From positions 1-51,526 of the forward strand of contig DLAL01000041.1 of the NCBI GenBank assembly GCA_002493945.1: DNA of 51,526 nt, written 5' to 3'. This document shows, one piece after another, positions 14,490-23,211 of this stretch. Positions within the stretch are counted from its first letter, which is position 1, and every line of letters begins with the position of its first letter. The position numbers were made by a program, and so were the translations under genes. Source of the stretch: Porphyromonadaceae bacterium UBA7048. Its GTDB lineage: Bacteria; Bacteroidota; Bacteroidia; Bacteroidales; Muribaculaceae. The notes beneath the pieces are model-generated. The model was not told where the DNA came from, searched no databases, and saw only the letters and a list, made by a program, of their open reading frames with translations.

Positions 14490-15929
14490 ATGCTTTACAG
14501 ACTGAAAGCCGGAATATTGACGGCGGTTCTGCCGTTGATGGCGATATCAGCCCAGACCGTACCATCGCTGAGTCTCGACGACTGCCTGACCATCGCCATG
14601 AGCGGCAACCCGACGGTCAAGGTCGCCGACATGGAGGTGCGCCGTCTCGACTACTCAAAGAAAGAAGTCATCGGACAGTTGCTCCCGTCGATAGATTTCG
14701 GCGTGAACTACAACCGCATGGTGGCCAAACAGGTGATGTACATGAACATGGACGGCTTCGGAGGCCTCGGAGGCGGCTCCGGCGATGACGGAAGTCAGAC
14801 TCCCGGCACAGACTCCGGCGACGCCCCGGCCACCGGACGCGCCGGCGGCTCGAACGGCATCAAGATGGGTCTGGACAACTCGTGGCAGCTGGGCTTCTCC
14901 GGCTCGCTTCCCATCATAGCCCCGCAGCTGTGGAAGTCGCTATCGCTGTCGGACAGCCAGATACTCCGCAGCGTCGAGGCATCACGCCAGAGCAAGCAGC
15001 AGCTCGTCAACCAGGTCAAGAGCGCATACTACGCCCTGCTGCTGGCCGAGGACTCGCGCAAGGTCATACAGCAGAGCTACGACATGGCCAAGCTCACATA
15101 CGAGACATACTCCAAGCAGTACGCCCTCGGCGCCGCCTCGGACTACGACGTGCTGCGCACCTCGGTGGCCATGAAGAACGTGGAGCCCGAACTCGCCCAG
15201 GCCGACATAGCCATCCGACGCGCCAACCTGCAGCTCCGCGTGCTGATGGGTCTGGAGCCGGACTTCGAGTTCACCGTGTCCGACCGTCTGAGCAACTATG
15301 AATCGACGATGTACGAGAGCACTTTAGCGGCCATGAACACCGACATCAGCGGCAACGCCGACCTGCGCCTGCTCGACATCGACGCCGACATAACGAAGAA
15401 AAATCTCGCCATACAGAAGCTCGCCTTCTCGCCCACGCTGGCCTTCACGGCCAACTACAACTGGACGTCGATGAGCAACGGGTCGCCCTTCAGGAACTTC
15501 CGCTGGAATCCGTACTCGACCATAGGCTTCACGCTGTCGGTGCCCATCTTCCAGGGCGGACGCCGCTACAGCGCCGTCCGTCAGGCAGCGATACAGCTCG
15601 ACGAGATACGGCTCCGGCGCGAGAACCTCGAGCGCAGCGTCAACATGCAGGTCAATCTCGCCATCGACAATATCAAGGTTAACGTCAAGCAGATAGCCTC
15701 GTGCAGCGAGAGCATGAAGCAGGCCGACCGCGCGCATACCATCATGGAGCGCAGCTTCGACATCGGCGCTGCCAGCTACCTCGACCTGCGCGACTCCGAG
15801 CTCGCTCTGACGCGCGCCCAACTCGCCTATTATCAGGCCATCTATAACTACCTCATAGCCGGCAGCGAGCTCGAACTCCTCCAGGGCACCGCCGATGTCG
15901 ACCGCTATACATCAGCCACCGAAAAGTAA
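14490..15929 (+). CDS. TolC-family outer membrane efflux protein
   Basis: 479 residues with a signal peptide (cleavage near AISA-QT) and two OEP repeats of long amphipathic helices, the pattern of trimeric TolC channel-tunnels. Typical motifs are LSLDDCLTIAMSGNPTVKVADMEV near the N terminus, KSAYYALLLAEDSRKVIQQSYD, and SYLDLRDSELALTRAQLAYYQAIYNYLIAGSELELLQG at the C terminus. Odd: a Gly/Asp/Ser-rich segment of about 40 residues (near 88-130, GGLGGGSGDDGSQTPGTDSG) interrupts the first beta/helix region and is likely a flexible extracellular or entrance loop. It is the first gene of a four-gene operon with a membrane-fusion protein 10 bp downstream, an RND permease and a PG0541-type protein. 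Confidence 0.92.
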   Translation: MLYRLKAGILTAVLPLMAISAQTVPSLSLDDCLTIAMSGNPTVKVADMEVRRLDYSKKEVIGQLLPSIDFGVNYNRMVAKQVMYMNMDGFGGLGGGSGDDGSQTPGTDSGDAPATGRAGGSNGIKMGLDNSWQLGFSGSLPIIAPQLWKSLSLSDSQILRSVEASRQSKQQLVNQVKSAYYALLLAEDSRKVIQQSYDMAKLTYETYSKQYALGAASDYDVLRTSVAMKNVEPELAQADIAIRRANLQLRVLMGLEPDFEFTVSDRLSNYESTMYESTLAAMNTDISGNADLRLLDIDADITKKNLAIQKLAFSPTLAFTANYNWTSMSNGSPFRNFRWNPYSTIGFTLSVPIFQGGRRYSAVRQAAIQLDEIRLRRENLERSVNMQVNLAIDNIKVNVKQIASCSESMKQADRAHTIMERSFDIGAASYLDLRDSELALTRAQLAYYQAIYNYLIAGSELELLQGTADVDRYTSATEK

Positions 15930-15939
15930 ATTCAACCCT

Positions 15940-16959
15940 ATGAAAGTCCGTCATATAGCTGCCGCCTCAGTCATGGCAGCCCTCGCACTCACCGCCTGCG
16001 GCAAGAAGGATGCCGCCGCAGACATGGCAGCCGCAGAAGAGCTGCCCGTCGTCACCGTCGATGTGGCACACCGCCAGTCGGTGGCTCAGTCGAAAGAATA
16101 CACGGCCAACGTCGAGGCCGAGAATCTCAACAACATCTCGCCGGCGACCCCCAACCGCATCAAGACCATCACCGTCGACGTGGGCGACCGCGTGAAAGCC
16201 GGACAGGTGCTGGTGACTCTCGATCCGGCCAACAGCGACCAGCTCCGCATCAACCTCGAGCAGATCGAGCGCGAGTACAACCGCGCCGTGCAGCTCCTCG
16301 AGATCGGCGCCGGAACGCAGCAGTCCGTAGACCAGCTCAAGGCACAGCTCGACGCAGCACGCTCGCAGTACAGCAACATGATGGACAACACCGTGCTGCG
16401 CTCGCCCATCTCAGGCGTGGTGACGGCCCGCAACTATGACCCGGGCGACATGACCGGCACTCAGCCCGTGCTCACCGTCGGCCAGCTCACGCCCGTAGTC
16501 AAGGTCATCATCAATATCAGCGAGAACGACCTCACGAAAGTGGCCGCCGGCATGCCCGTCGACATAGCCTTCGACGCCTTCCCCGGCGAGACATTCCAGG
16601 CCAAGGTGTACCGCGTATATCCCACCATCGACCCGGCCAGCCGCACCTTCGCCGTGGAAGTGCGCATCTCCAATCCCGGCGAGCGCATCAAGCCCGGCAT
16701 GTTCGCCCGCGTGAGCATCAACTTCGGCTCCCTTGACAACGTCGTGGTGCCTGACCGCGCCGTGGTGAAGCAGACCGGCTCGGGCAACAAGTACGTCTAC
16801 GTCCTCAAGGGCAACACCGTCAGCTTCCGTCAGGTACATCTGGGGCAGCGCCTTGACACCGCCTACGAGCTCCTCGACGGCATCTCCGACGGCGACACCG
16901 TGGTCATCACAGGTCAGAGCCGCCTTGCCGACGGCGTCCAGGTGGATGTGCGCAAGTGA
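15940..16959 (+). CDS. RND efflux periplasmic adaptor (membrane fusion lipoprotein)
   Basis: 339 residues. ATG 15940 is chosen because it opens a lipoprotein signal peptide ending in LTAC with Cys20 as the lipidation site; the in-frame upstream start at 15895 would sit inside tolC. Seen after the signal: a barrel-sandwich lipoyl-like half (NNISPATPNRIKTITVDVGDRVKAGQVLVTLD), an alpha-hairpin (about 105-150), the second lipoyl half (VLRSPISGVVTARNYDPGDM), a beta-barrel, and a membrane-proximal domain (VVVPDRAVVKQTGSGNKYVYVLKGN). It links the RND pump to TolC in the periplasm. The hairpin is short, as in AcrA-like rather than CusB-like members. The permease gene starts 42 bp later. Confidence 0.94.
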   Translation: MKVRHIAAASVMAALALTACGKKDAAADMAAAEELPVVTVDVAHRQSVAQSKEYTANVEAENLNNISPATPNRIKTITVDVGDRVKAGQVLVTLDPANSDQLRINLEQIEREYNRAVQLLEIGAGTQQSVDQLKAQLDAARSQYSNMMDNTVLRSPISGVVTARNYDPGDMTGTQPVLTVGQLTPVVKVIINISENDLTKVAAGMPVDIAFDAFPGETFQAKVYRVYPTIDPASRTFAVEVRISNPGERIKPGMFARVSINFGSLDNVVVPDRAVVKQTGSGNKYVYVLKGNTVSFRQVHLGQRLDTAYELLDGISDGDTVVITGQSRLADGVQVDVRK

Positions 16960-17001
16960 TGCTATTATACAATCTGATTCGAAACCATAAACCAGCATAA
17001 T

Positions 17002-20000
17002 ATGAGTTTATACGGTAGCGCCGTCAAGCGCCCTATCATGACCACGCTGTGCTTCGTGGCCGTGGTGATACTCGGTCTTTTCTCGCTCAAGAGCCTGCCT
17101 ATCGACCTCTACCCCGATATCGAGACCAACACCATCATGGTCATGACCACCTACTCGGGCGCCAGCGCACAAGACATCGAGCAGAACGTGACCCGTCCGC
17201 TCGAGAACGTCCTCAACTCCGTCAGCGACCTGAAGCACATCTCGTCGAAGTCGCGCGAGAACATATCGGTCATCACCCTTGAATTCGAGTACGGCGAGGA
17301 CATCGACGTGCTCACCAACGACGTCCGAGACAAGCTCGACATGGTATCGTCCATGCTCCCCGACGAAGCGGAGAACCCGATCATCTTCAAGTTCTCCACC
17401 GACATGATTCCCATCATCATCCTGTCGGTACGCGCCACCGAGAGTATGCCGGGCCTCTATAAGATTCTCGACGACGCCGTGGCCAATCCGCTGGCGCGTG
17501 TCAGCGGCGTGGGCTCGGTGTCGATATCCGGCGCCCCCAAGCGCGAGATACACGTCTACGTCGACCCCGTGCGCCTTGAAGCATACAACCTCACCGTCGA
17601 GCAGATAGGCTCCATCATCGGCGCCGAGAACCGCAACATCCCCGGCGGCTCGTTCGACATCGGCTCGGACACCTACTCGCTGCGCGTGCAGGGCGAGTTC
17701 ACCTCGTCCGACCAGATGGCCGACATCGTCGTGGGCACATCGGGCAACCGCACCATCTATCTGCGCGACGTGGCACGCATCGAAGACTCCCTTGAGGAGC
17801 GCACCCAGCAGACATTCAACAACGGCGAGCAAGGCGCCATGATAGTGATACAGAAGCAGAGCGGCGCCAACTCCGTGGAAATTTCCGACAAAGTCCTGAA
17901 GATGCTGCCCACGCTCCAGAAGCGTCTGCCCTCCGACGTCAAGCTCGGCATAATCGCCGACACGTCGGACAACATCCGCAACACCATCGACTCGCTGGTC
18001 GAGACGGTGATGTACGCCCTGCTCTTCGTGATTATAGTGGTGTTCGCCTTCCTCGGACGCTGGCGCGCCACGCTCATCATCACCATCACAATACCTATAT
18101 CGCTCATCGCCTCGTTCATATATCTCTACGCCACGGGCAACACGCTGAACATCGTGTCGCTCTCGGCCCTGTCGATATCCATCGGTATGGTGGTGGACGA
18201 CGCCATCGTGGTGCTCGAGAACGTGACGACGCACATCGAGCGCGGCTCCGATCCGAAGCAGGCCGCCGTGCACGGCACCAACGAGGTGGCCATATCGGTC
18301 ATCGCGTCCACGCTGACACTTATAGCGGTGTTCTTCCCGCTGACCCTCGTCACCGGCATGACCGGCGTACTCTTCCGCCAGCTCGGCTGGATGGTGACCA
18401 TCATGATGATCATCTCCACCACCTGCGCCCTCTCGCTCACTCCTATGCTCTGCTCTCTCCTGCTGCGCAGGCAGAACCACCACGGCAAGCTCTATAACCT
18501 GCTCTTCACCCCCATCAACCGCGGACTCGATGCCTTCGACCGCGGCTACGGACGCCTCCTCAACTGGGTAGTGAGCCACAAAGTGGTGACCTTCGTAGTA
18601 TGTATGGCCACATTCATCGGTTCGCTCGTGCTCGTCGGACAGGTCGGCACGGAATTCTTCCCCACCGCCGACGACGGCCGCATGCGCGTGAGCCTCGAGA
18701 CTCCTATCGGCACACGCGTGGAAGTGACCCAGGAAGCCACACACCGCCTCTACGAGCTGTGGCGCGAGAAGTATCCTGAAATCATGGTGCTGAACTACAC
18801 CGCCGGCACGGCATCAAGCGACAACACATTCGCGTCGCTGTCGGACAACGGTCCGCACATCGTGTCGATGAACATCCGTCTGCTCGACCCGGGCGACCGC
18901 GACCGCTCCGTCACCGAAATCGCCGACCTGATGCGAAAGGACCTCAAGGAGTTCCCCGAATTCAAGAAAGTGCAGGTGTCAGTCGGCGGCATGGGCGGAA
19001 GCATGGGCGGTCAGGCCACCATCGACTATGAAATCTACGGCTACGACTTCAACGAGACCGACTCAGTGGCACGCATGCTCCGCGATGCGCTCCTCAAGAT
19101 ACCCGGCACGGCCGACGTGATCATCTCGCGCGCCGACTACCAGCCCGAGTATCAGGTGGACTTCGACCGCGAGAAGCTGGCCCTCTACGGCCTCAACCTG
19201 TCGACGGCGGCCAACTACCTGCGTAACCGTATCAACGGTCAGCTCGCATCGCAGTTCCGCGAGGACGGCGAGGAATACGACATCAAGGTAATGTACGCCC
19301 CCGAGAACCGCACCTCGATAGAGGACATCGAGAACATCCTTATATACAATTCGCGCGGTACGGCAGTCCGTGTGCGCGACGTGGGCAAGGTCGTCGAGCG
19401 CTTCACGCCCCCGACCATCGAGCGCAAGAACCGCGAGCGCATCGTGACCGTGTCGACCGTCGTGCAGGACGTGCCGATGAGCCAGATTGTCGAAGCCTCG
19501 AACAAGGCCATCGACCAGATGGACATCCCCCAGGGCATAGCCATACAGCTCGCCGGCTCCTACGAGGACCAGCAGGACTCGTTCTCCGACCTGCTCACCC
19601 TGGCGGTGCTCATCATCATACTGGTGTACATCGTCATGGCTGCACAGTTCGAGAGCTACACCTATCCCGGCATCATCATGACGTCGCTGCTCTTCGCCTT
19701 CTCGGGCGTATTCATCATCCTGTGGCTCACCGGACACACGCTGAGCGTGATGTCGATGATCGGCGCCATCATGCTCATCGGTATCGTGGTGAAGAACGGC
19801 ATCGTGCTCATCGACTACATCACCCTCAACCGCGAGCGCGGCATGTCGATACGCCGCTCCGTCATCAACGGCGGCGAGTCGCGTCTGCGTCCTGTGGTGA
19901 TGACGTCGCTGACCACCATCCTCGGCATGGTGCCTATGGCCGTAGGCACCGGTCAGGGCGCCGAGATGTGGCGTCCTATGGGTGTGGCCGTCATCGGCGG

Positions 20001-20151
20001 TCTGACATTCTCGACCATCCTCACACTGCTCTTCGTGCCGATGCTCTACTGCGTATTCGCCGCACAAGGCATCAGGAACCAGCGCCGCAAGCACCGCAAG
20101 GCCCTTCTGGCCAAGGCCGAAGAAACCGCATCCATCAACCTGAAAAAGTAA
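17002..20151 (+). CDS. RND efflux permease (HAE-1/AcrB-like)
   Basis: 1049 residues with the RND architecture: TM1 at the N terminus, a porter domain, TM2-6, a second porter domain, TM8-12. Proton-relay acidic pair Asp399-Asp400 is present in TM4 (GMVVDDAIVVLENV), and a relay Lys in TM10 (IVVKNGIVLIDYI), as in hydrophobe/amphiphile exporters rather than heavy-metal pumps. A Met-Gly-rich stretch (GGMGGSMGGQ) lies in the second porter half. The substrate cannot be told from sequence. It works with the adaptor and TolC encoded upstream; the PG0541-type gene follows after 9 bp. The long open frames on the opposite strand are codon-bias shadows. Confidence 0.95.
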   Translation: MSLYGSAVKRPIMTTLCFVAVVILGLFSLKSLPIDLYPDIETNTIMVMTTYSGASAQDIEQNVTRPLENVLNSVSDLKHISSKSRENISVITLEFEYGEDIDVLTNDVRDKLDMVSSMLPDEAENPIIFKFSTDMIPIIILSVRATESMPGLYKILDDAVANPLARVSGVGSVSISGAPKREIHVYVDPVRLEAYNLTVEQIGSIIGAENRNIPGGSFDIGSDTYSLRVQGEFTSSDQMADIVVGTSGNRTIYLRDVARIEDSLEERTQQTFNNGEQGAMIVIQKQSGANSVEISDKVLKMLPTLQKRLPSDVKLGIIADTSDNIRNTIDSLVETVMYALLFVIIVVFAFLGRWRATLIITITIPISLIASFIYLYATGNTLNIVSLSALSISIGMVVDDAIVVLENVTTHIERGSDPKQAAVHGTNEVAISVIASTLTLIAVFFPLTLVTGMTGVLFRQLGWMVTIMMIISTTCALSLTPMLCSLLLRRQNHHGKLYNLLFTPINRGLDAFDRGYGRLLNWVVSHKVVTFVVCMATFIGSLVLVGQVGTEFFPTADDGRMRVSLETPIGTRVEVTQEATHRLYELWREKYPEIMVLNYTAGTASSDNTFASLSDNGPHIVSMNIRLLDPGDRDRSVTEIADLMRKDLKEFPEFKKVQVSVGGMGGSMGGQATIDYEIYGYDFNETDSVARMLRDALLKIPGTADVIISRADYQPEYQVDFDREKLALYGLNLSTAANYLRNRINGQLASQFREDGEEYDIKVMYAPENRTSIEDIENILIYNSRGTAVRVRDVGKVVERFTPPTIERKNRERIVTVSTVVQDVPMSQIVEASNKAIDQMDIPQGIAIQLAGSYEDQQDSFSDLLTLAVLIIILVYIVMAAQFESYTYPGIIMTSLLFAFSGVFIILWLTGHTLSVMSMIGAIMLIGIVVKNGIVLIDYITLNRERGMSIRRSVINGGESRLRPVVMTSLTTILGMVPMAVGTGQGAEMWRPMGVAVIGGLTFSTILTLLFVPMLYCVFAAQGIRNQRRKHRKALLAKAEETASINLKK

Positions 20152-20160
20152 CCGCGTAAT

Positions 20161-20454
20161 ATGAAATCCATCCTGATAACATTCGACCAGGCCCACTACG
20201 ACCGCATCATCGACATGCTCGAGCACTCCAACTGCCGAGGCTTCACGGCATGGGAGCAGGTGACAGGCCGCGGCTCGGTCGACGGCGAACCGCACTACGG
20301 CTCCCACGCATGGCCCTCGCTTGCATCGGCCATCATCACCGTCGTGCCCGACGAGCGCGTCGCCCCCATCCTGGCCAAGCTGCGCGCCTTCAACGACGAG
20401 CGCCCCAAACTCGGCCTACGCGCCTTCGTCTGGGACGTCATCGACGGCATCTGA
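20161..20454 (+). CDS. PG0541-type transporter-associated small protein (PII-like fold, inferred)
   Basis: 97 residues, last gene of the efflux operon, 9 bp after the RND permease. The opening MKSILITFDQAHYDRIIDMLEHSNCRGFTAWEQVTGRG, the later TVVPDERVAPILAKLRAFN and the final LRAFVWDVID fit the family named after Porphyromonas PG0541, found next to RND pumps in Bacteroidetes. The beta-alpha-beta layout and a T-loop-like glycine-rich segment (GRGSVDGEPHYGSHAWPS) suggest a PII-like fold, hence possibly a trimeric sensor that modulates the pump; this role is inferred. A strong terminator follows at 20480-20512. Confidence 0.85.
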   Translation: MKSILITFDQAHYDRIIDMLEHSNCRGFTAWEQVTGRGSVDGEPHYGSHAWPSLASAIITVVPDERVAPILAKLRAFNDERPKLGLRAFVWDVIDGI

Positions 20455-20479
20455 CCATACATATCCACAGTCTCCATAC

Positions 20480-20512
20480 GGGCGGCGGAAGCACATTCCG
20501 CCGCCCCTTTTG
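20480..20512 (+). terminator. Intrinsic terminator of the efflux operon
   Basis: A perfect 11-bp stem (GGGCGGCGGAA / TTCCGCCGCCC) with a GCACA loop, followed by CTTTTG. Confidence 0.93.
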
Positions 20513-20517
20513 CATCC

Positions 20518-20605
20518 ATTCCCCCCGATTTTGTCAGAAAACGGCCATTTATTCCCCCCGATTTTGTCAAAAAACGGCCATTTATTCCCCCCGATTTTGT
20601 CAAAA
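20518..20605. repeat. 33-bp direct repeat, 2.7 copies, upstream of the ATPase gene
   Basis: Units start at 20518, 20551 and 20584, each ATTCCCCCCGATTTTGTCA..., with the first two continuing through ACGGCCATTT. They differ at one base (GAAAA versus AAAAA). The third is cut after 22 bases (CAAAA). Units are directly adjacent with no spacers, so this is not a CRISPR array. Each contains the near-palindrome TTTTGTCAAAA, and the truncated last copy ends 5 bp before the -7 box at 20611, so it could be an operator array for the next gene. Confidence 0.85.
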
Positions 20606-20610
20606 TTTCG

Positions 20611-20618
20611 TATCTTTG
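20611..20618 (+). promoter_or_regulatory. -7 element (TATCTTTG) of the ATPase gene
   Basis: TATCTTTG lies 29 bp before the ATG at 20648. At the expected -33 position there is the C6 run of the third repeat rather than TTTG; the TTTTG within the repeat is only 11 nt away. Activation through the repeats is conceivable. Confidence 0.6.
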
Positions 20619-20647
20619 CACACGAACAATCTGCTACTCATATAATT

Positions 20648-22021
20648 ATGTACTACTCTCGGAATATAGACCCGTGGCTCGTGGAATGGAAAGAAAGTCC
20701 ACGCCGTAAACCACTCCTTCTGCGAGGCGCACGACAAGTGGGCAAATCCCGCTCTATACGGCATCTGGGTGAATCATTCGAGCATTTTGCCGAAGTGAAC
20801 TTCGAACTCCAGCCTCAGCTCAGGCAGGTATTCGAGGACATCACTGACATCAGAGAAATCGTATCTCGTCTGTCGACGATTCTCAACTGTACGATTGAAG
20901 AAGGACGGACTCTGCTCTTCCTTGACGAGATCCAGGCTTGCCCGAAAGCCCTCCACAGTCTATGGAGCTTCAAGGAGCAGATGCCCGGACTGCATGTGGC
21001 CGCCGCAGGCTCATTGCTCGAATTCACACTCAAGGAAATGCCGTCATTCGGCGTCGGCCGCATAAGGTCCATGTTCATGTATCCGCTGTCGTTCGACGAA
21101 TTTCTCCTGGCGTCCGGCTACCGGGCATGGGTCGAGGCCAAGCGTAAATGCGACTATCAGCATCCCGTCGCTCCCGAACTGCATCAGGCACTGGTACAGC
21201 AGTTCCGCTCGTTCCTGATCGTGGGCGGTATGCCTGCCAGCGTGGCCGCGTGGGTCGAGAGTCATGATTACAGACAGAGTATCGAAGAGCAGGAAGACAT
21301 CCAGCAGACATACTACGATGATTTCGCCAAGTACAGCGACAAGATTGACCCGCGCCTGCTGCGCAACACCCTGCGGAGTGTAGTGATGCAGACAGGAAGC
21401 AAATTCACATACAGCCGTGTGGAAGGCGGCTACAGAGCCGAGGACATCAAGCAGGCGCTCGATATGCTGTGTGATGCCGGAATAGTGAAAATCGTACAAC
21501 ATTCTGCCGGCAACGGCCTTCCATTGGGGGCAGAAGTCAACAACAAGTACCGAAAATACCACTATCTCGACTCCGGTCTGATGCTGCGCATACTCGACAT
21601 GGAACTCGGCAGCAGCGGTCCGCTCACAGAGATGATACTTGCCGGAGCCGCGGAAGACCTCGTCAACAAAGGCCAGGTCACGGAGATGACGGCCGGATGG
21701 GAAATAGTGAAGAACATGTCGCCGCGTACGGAGCACGACCTCTACTACTGGGAAAACACGTCGGACGGCGGAAACTCGGAAGTGGACTATCTTATCTCGC
21801 AGAACCTTACCATCGTGCCGATTGAAATAAAGTCAGGCGTATCGGGAAAGATGAAAAGCCTGCGCGTGTTCATGAACCGCAAGCATCTTATTTCGGGCAG
21901 ACGGTGCTCGCTTGAGAATTTCGGTGTACTTACGTTCACCGACTCGTCGGACAACAAGTACCCTGATACGGAAAAACAGATTTGCATACATCCCTTATAC
22001 TGCATGTCGACCCTCGTATGA
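20648..22021 (+). CDS. AAA-type ATP-binding protein with DUF4143 (AAA_14 family)
   Basis: 457 residues. ATG 20648 follows the -7 box by 29 bp; the same frame is open far upstream to 20321, but that part overlaps the previous gene and the repeats. Seen: Walker A GARQVGKS (27-34), Walker B TLLFLDEIQ with Asp93-Glu94, a sensor-like AAAGSLLEFTL, then the DUF4143 part with FSYSRVEGGYRAEDIKQALDMLCDAGIV-type wording and a nuclease-like end (SEVDYLI, then VPIEIKSG), reminiscent of the E-V-D...E-x-K core of PD-(D/E)xK folds. This family is very common, often multicopy, in Bacteroidales. Its function is not established; defence or toxin-antitoxin roles have been suggested but nothing here proves one. 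No partner gene is adjacent. No terminator is obvious before the ROK promoter. Confidence 0.88.
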   Translation: MYYSRNIDPWLVEWKESPRRKPLLLRGARQVGKSRSIRHLGESFEHFAEVNFELQPQLRQVFEDITDIREIVSRLSTILNCTIEEGRTLLFLDEIQACPKALHSLWSFKEQMPGLHVAAAGSLLEFTLKEMPSFGVGRIRSMFMYPLSFDEFLLASGYRAWVEAKRKCDYQHPVAPELHQALVQQFRSFLIVGGMPASVAAWVESHDYRQSIEEQEDIQQTYYDDFAKYSDKIDPRLLRNTLRSVVMQTGSKFTYSRVEGGYRAEDIKQALDMLCDAGIVKIVQHSAGNGLPLGAEVNNKYRKYHYLDSGLMLRILDMELGSSGPLTEMILAGAAEDLVNKGQVTEMTAGWEIVKNMSPRTEHDLYYWENTSDGGNSEVDYLISQNLTIVPIEIKSGVSGKMKSLRVFMNRKHLISGRRCSLENFGVLTFTDSSDNKYPDTEKQICIHPLYCMSTLV

Positions 22022-22072
22022 GTTAATTTCACTAAAATATGAAGGTCAGGGCGCTGCGGTGGCATATTTCTT

Positions 22073-22103
22073 TTTGTCAGGTGAGAGAAAATTCGTAACT
22101 TTG
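22073..22103 (+). promoter_or_regulatory. Promoter of the ROK kinase gene, TTTG-N19-TAACTTTG
   Basis: TTTG 22073-22076 and TAACTTTG 22096-22103, 19 nt apart; leader of about 40 nt to the ATG at 22148. Confidence 0.85.
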
Positions 22104-22147
22104 ACTCAATTAACCATTTTTACCTTATCTATCTTAAGAGATTACGC

Positions 22148-23101
22148 ATGAAACCTTATGTACTTGGCATAGACATAGGCGGCACCAACACCGTGTTCGG
22201 TATCGTTGACGCTCGTGGTAATGTCATCGCAAGCTCATCTATCAAAACTCAGAAGCACACCAATTTCGAAGATTATCTCAACGAACTCCATACTGAAGCT
22301 GTACGACTGTTCGAAGCCAACGACGCAGTCGACAAAATTCAGGGTATCGGCATCGGTGCTCCCAACGCCAACTACTACGACGGCCGCATCGACAACGCCG
22401 TGAACCTGCCCTGGCCCAGCCTTCCCCTGGCTCAGCTCGTGAGCGAGAAATTCGGTATTCCCGTGGCTGTCACCAACGACGCCAACGCCGCCGCTCTGGG
22501 CGAAATGACCTACGGCGCTGCCCGCGGTCTGAAGGACTTCATCATGATCACGCTCGGTACCGGCGTAGGCTCGGGTATCGTCATCAACGGTCAGGTCGTA
22601 TACGGCCATGACGGTCTTGCAGGCGAACTCGGCCACCTGATTGTGAAGCGCAACAACGGACGTCTCTGCGGTTGCGGCCGCACGGGCTGTCTGGAGACCT
22701 ATTGCTCGGCCACCGGCGTGGCACGCACGGCACGCGAATTCCTCGAAGCCCGCACCGAGCCCTCGCTGCTCCGCAATCTTGAAATCGAAGCCATCACCTC
22801 GAAGGACGTCTACGACGCAGCCATGAACGGCGACCAGCTTGCCAAGGACATATTCAACTTCACCGGCACCATCCTCGGCGAAGCCATGGCCGACATGACG
22901 GTGTTCTCGTCGCCCGAAGCCTTCATTCTCTTCGGCGGCCTCTCCAAGAGCGGCGACCTCCTGCTCCGTCCGCTCAAAGAAGCGATGGACCGCAATATGC
23001 TCGCCGTGTTCAAAGGCAAGCCCAAGGTGATACTCAGCGAACTCAAAGAGGCTGACGCTGCCGTCCTCGGCGCTTCGGCTCTGGGCTGGGAAGCAAAGTA
23101 A
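22148..23101 (+). CDS. ROK family glucokinase
   Basis: 317 residues. Phosphorylates glucose (or a related sugar) with ATP in the cytoplasm. Seen: phosphate-1 motif LGIDIGGTNTVFGIVD at the N terminus, the substrate loop AVTNDANAAALGE with the catalytic Asp, the phosphate-2 motif ITLGTGVGSGIVINGQ, the ROK signature GELGHLIV with zinc-ligand His, and the zinc cysteines Cys174, Cys176 and Cys181 in CGCGRTGCLE. The absence of an N-terminal winged helix makes it a kinase rather than a ROK repressor. The exact sugar (glucose, N-acetylmannosamine, fructose) cannot be decided from sequence; glucose is the usual call in Bacteroidales. Own promoter at 22073-22103 and hairpin at 23127-23164. Confidence 0.9.
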   Translation: MKPYVLGIDIGGTNTVFGIVDARGNVIASSSIKTQKHTNFEDYLNELHTEAVRLFEANDAVDKIQGIGIGAPNANYYDGRIDNAVNLPWPSLPLAQLVSEKFGIPVAVTNDANAAALGEMTYGAARGLKDFIMITLGTGVGSGIVINGQVVYGHDGLAGELGHLIVKRNNGRLCGCGRTGCLETYCSATGVARTAREFLEARTEPSLLRNLEIEAITSKDVYDAAMNGDQLAKDIFNFTGTILGEAMADMTVFSSPEAFILFGGLSKSGDLLLRPLKEAMDRNMLAVFKGKPKVILSELKEADAAVLGASALGWEAK

Positions 23102-23126
23102 GCACACCCTTTTCATCATTATACAC

Positions 23127-23164
23127 TGACAGCCGCCCCCTCTCGCAGAGCCGGGCGGCTGTCA
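23127..23164 (+). terminator. Hairpin after the ROK kinase gene
   Basis: A perfect 12-bp stem TGACAGCCGCCC / GGGCGGCTGTCA with a 14-nt loop, without a long T-tract. It lies between convergent genes and may act on both strands. Confidence 0.75.
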
Positions 23165-23174
23165 TATTGTGTTA

Positions 23175-23200
23175 ATTATGTACATAATCATGTACATGAT
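23175..23200. promoter_or_regulatory. Two overlapping 14-bp palindromes (operator-like)
   Basis: ATTATGTACATAAT (23175-23188) and ATCATGTACATGAT (23187-23200) are each perfectly self-complementary and share two bases; their centres are 12 bp apart. They lie between a hairpin and the 3' end of a minus-strand gene, not upstream of any gene in view. Confidence 0.55.
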
Positions 23201-23211
23201 TTGTTGTAATG

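Noticed and set aside
17008..18744. 578-codon minus-strand frame opposite the RND permease
   Set aside because: His/Val/Gly/Asp-rich shadow of a well supported transporter gene; no promoter or domain.
20518..20605. Possible CRISPR array
   Set aside because: The 33-bp repeats are directly adjacent with no spacers, and no cas genes are in the window.
20321..20647. Upstream extension of the ATPase open frame
   Set aside because: It overlaps the PG0541-type gene out of frame and runs through a terminator, direct repeats and the -7 box.
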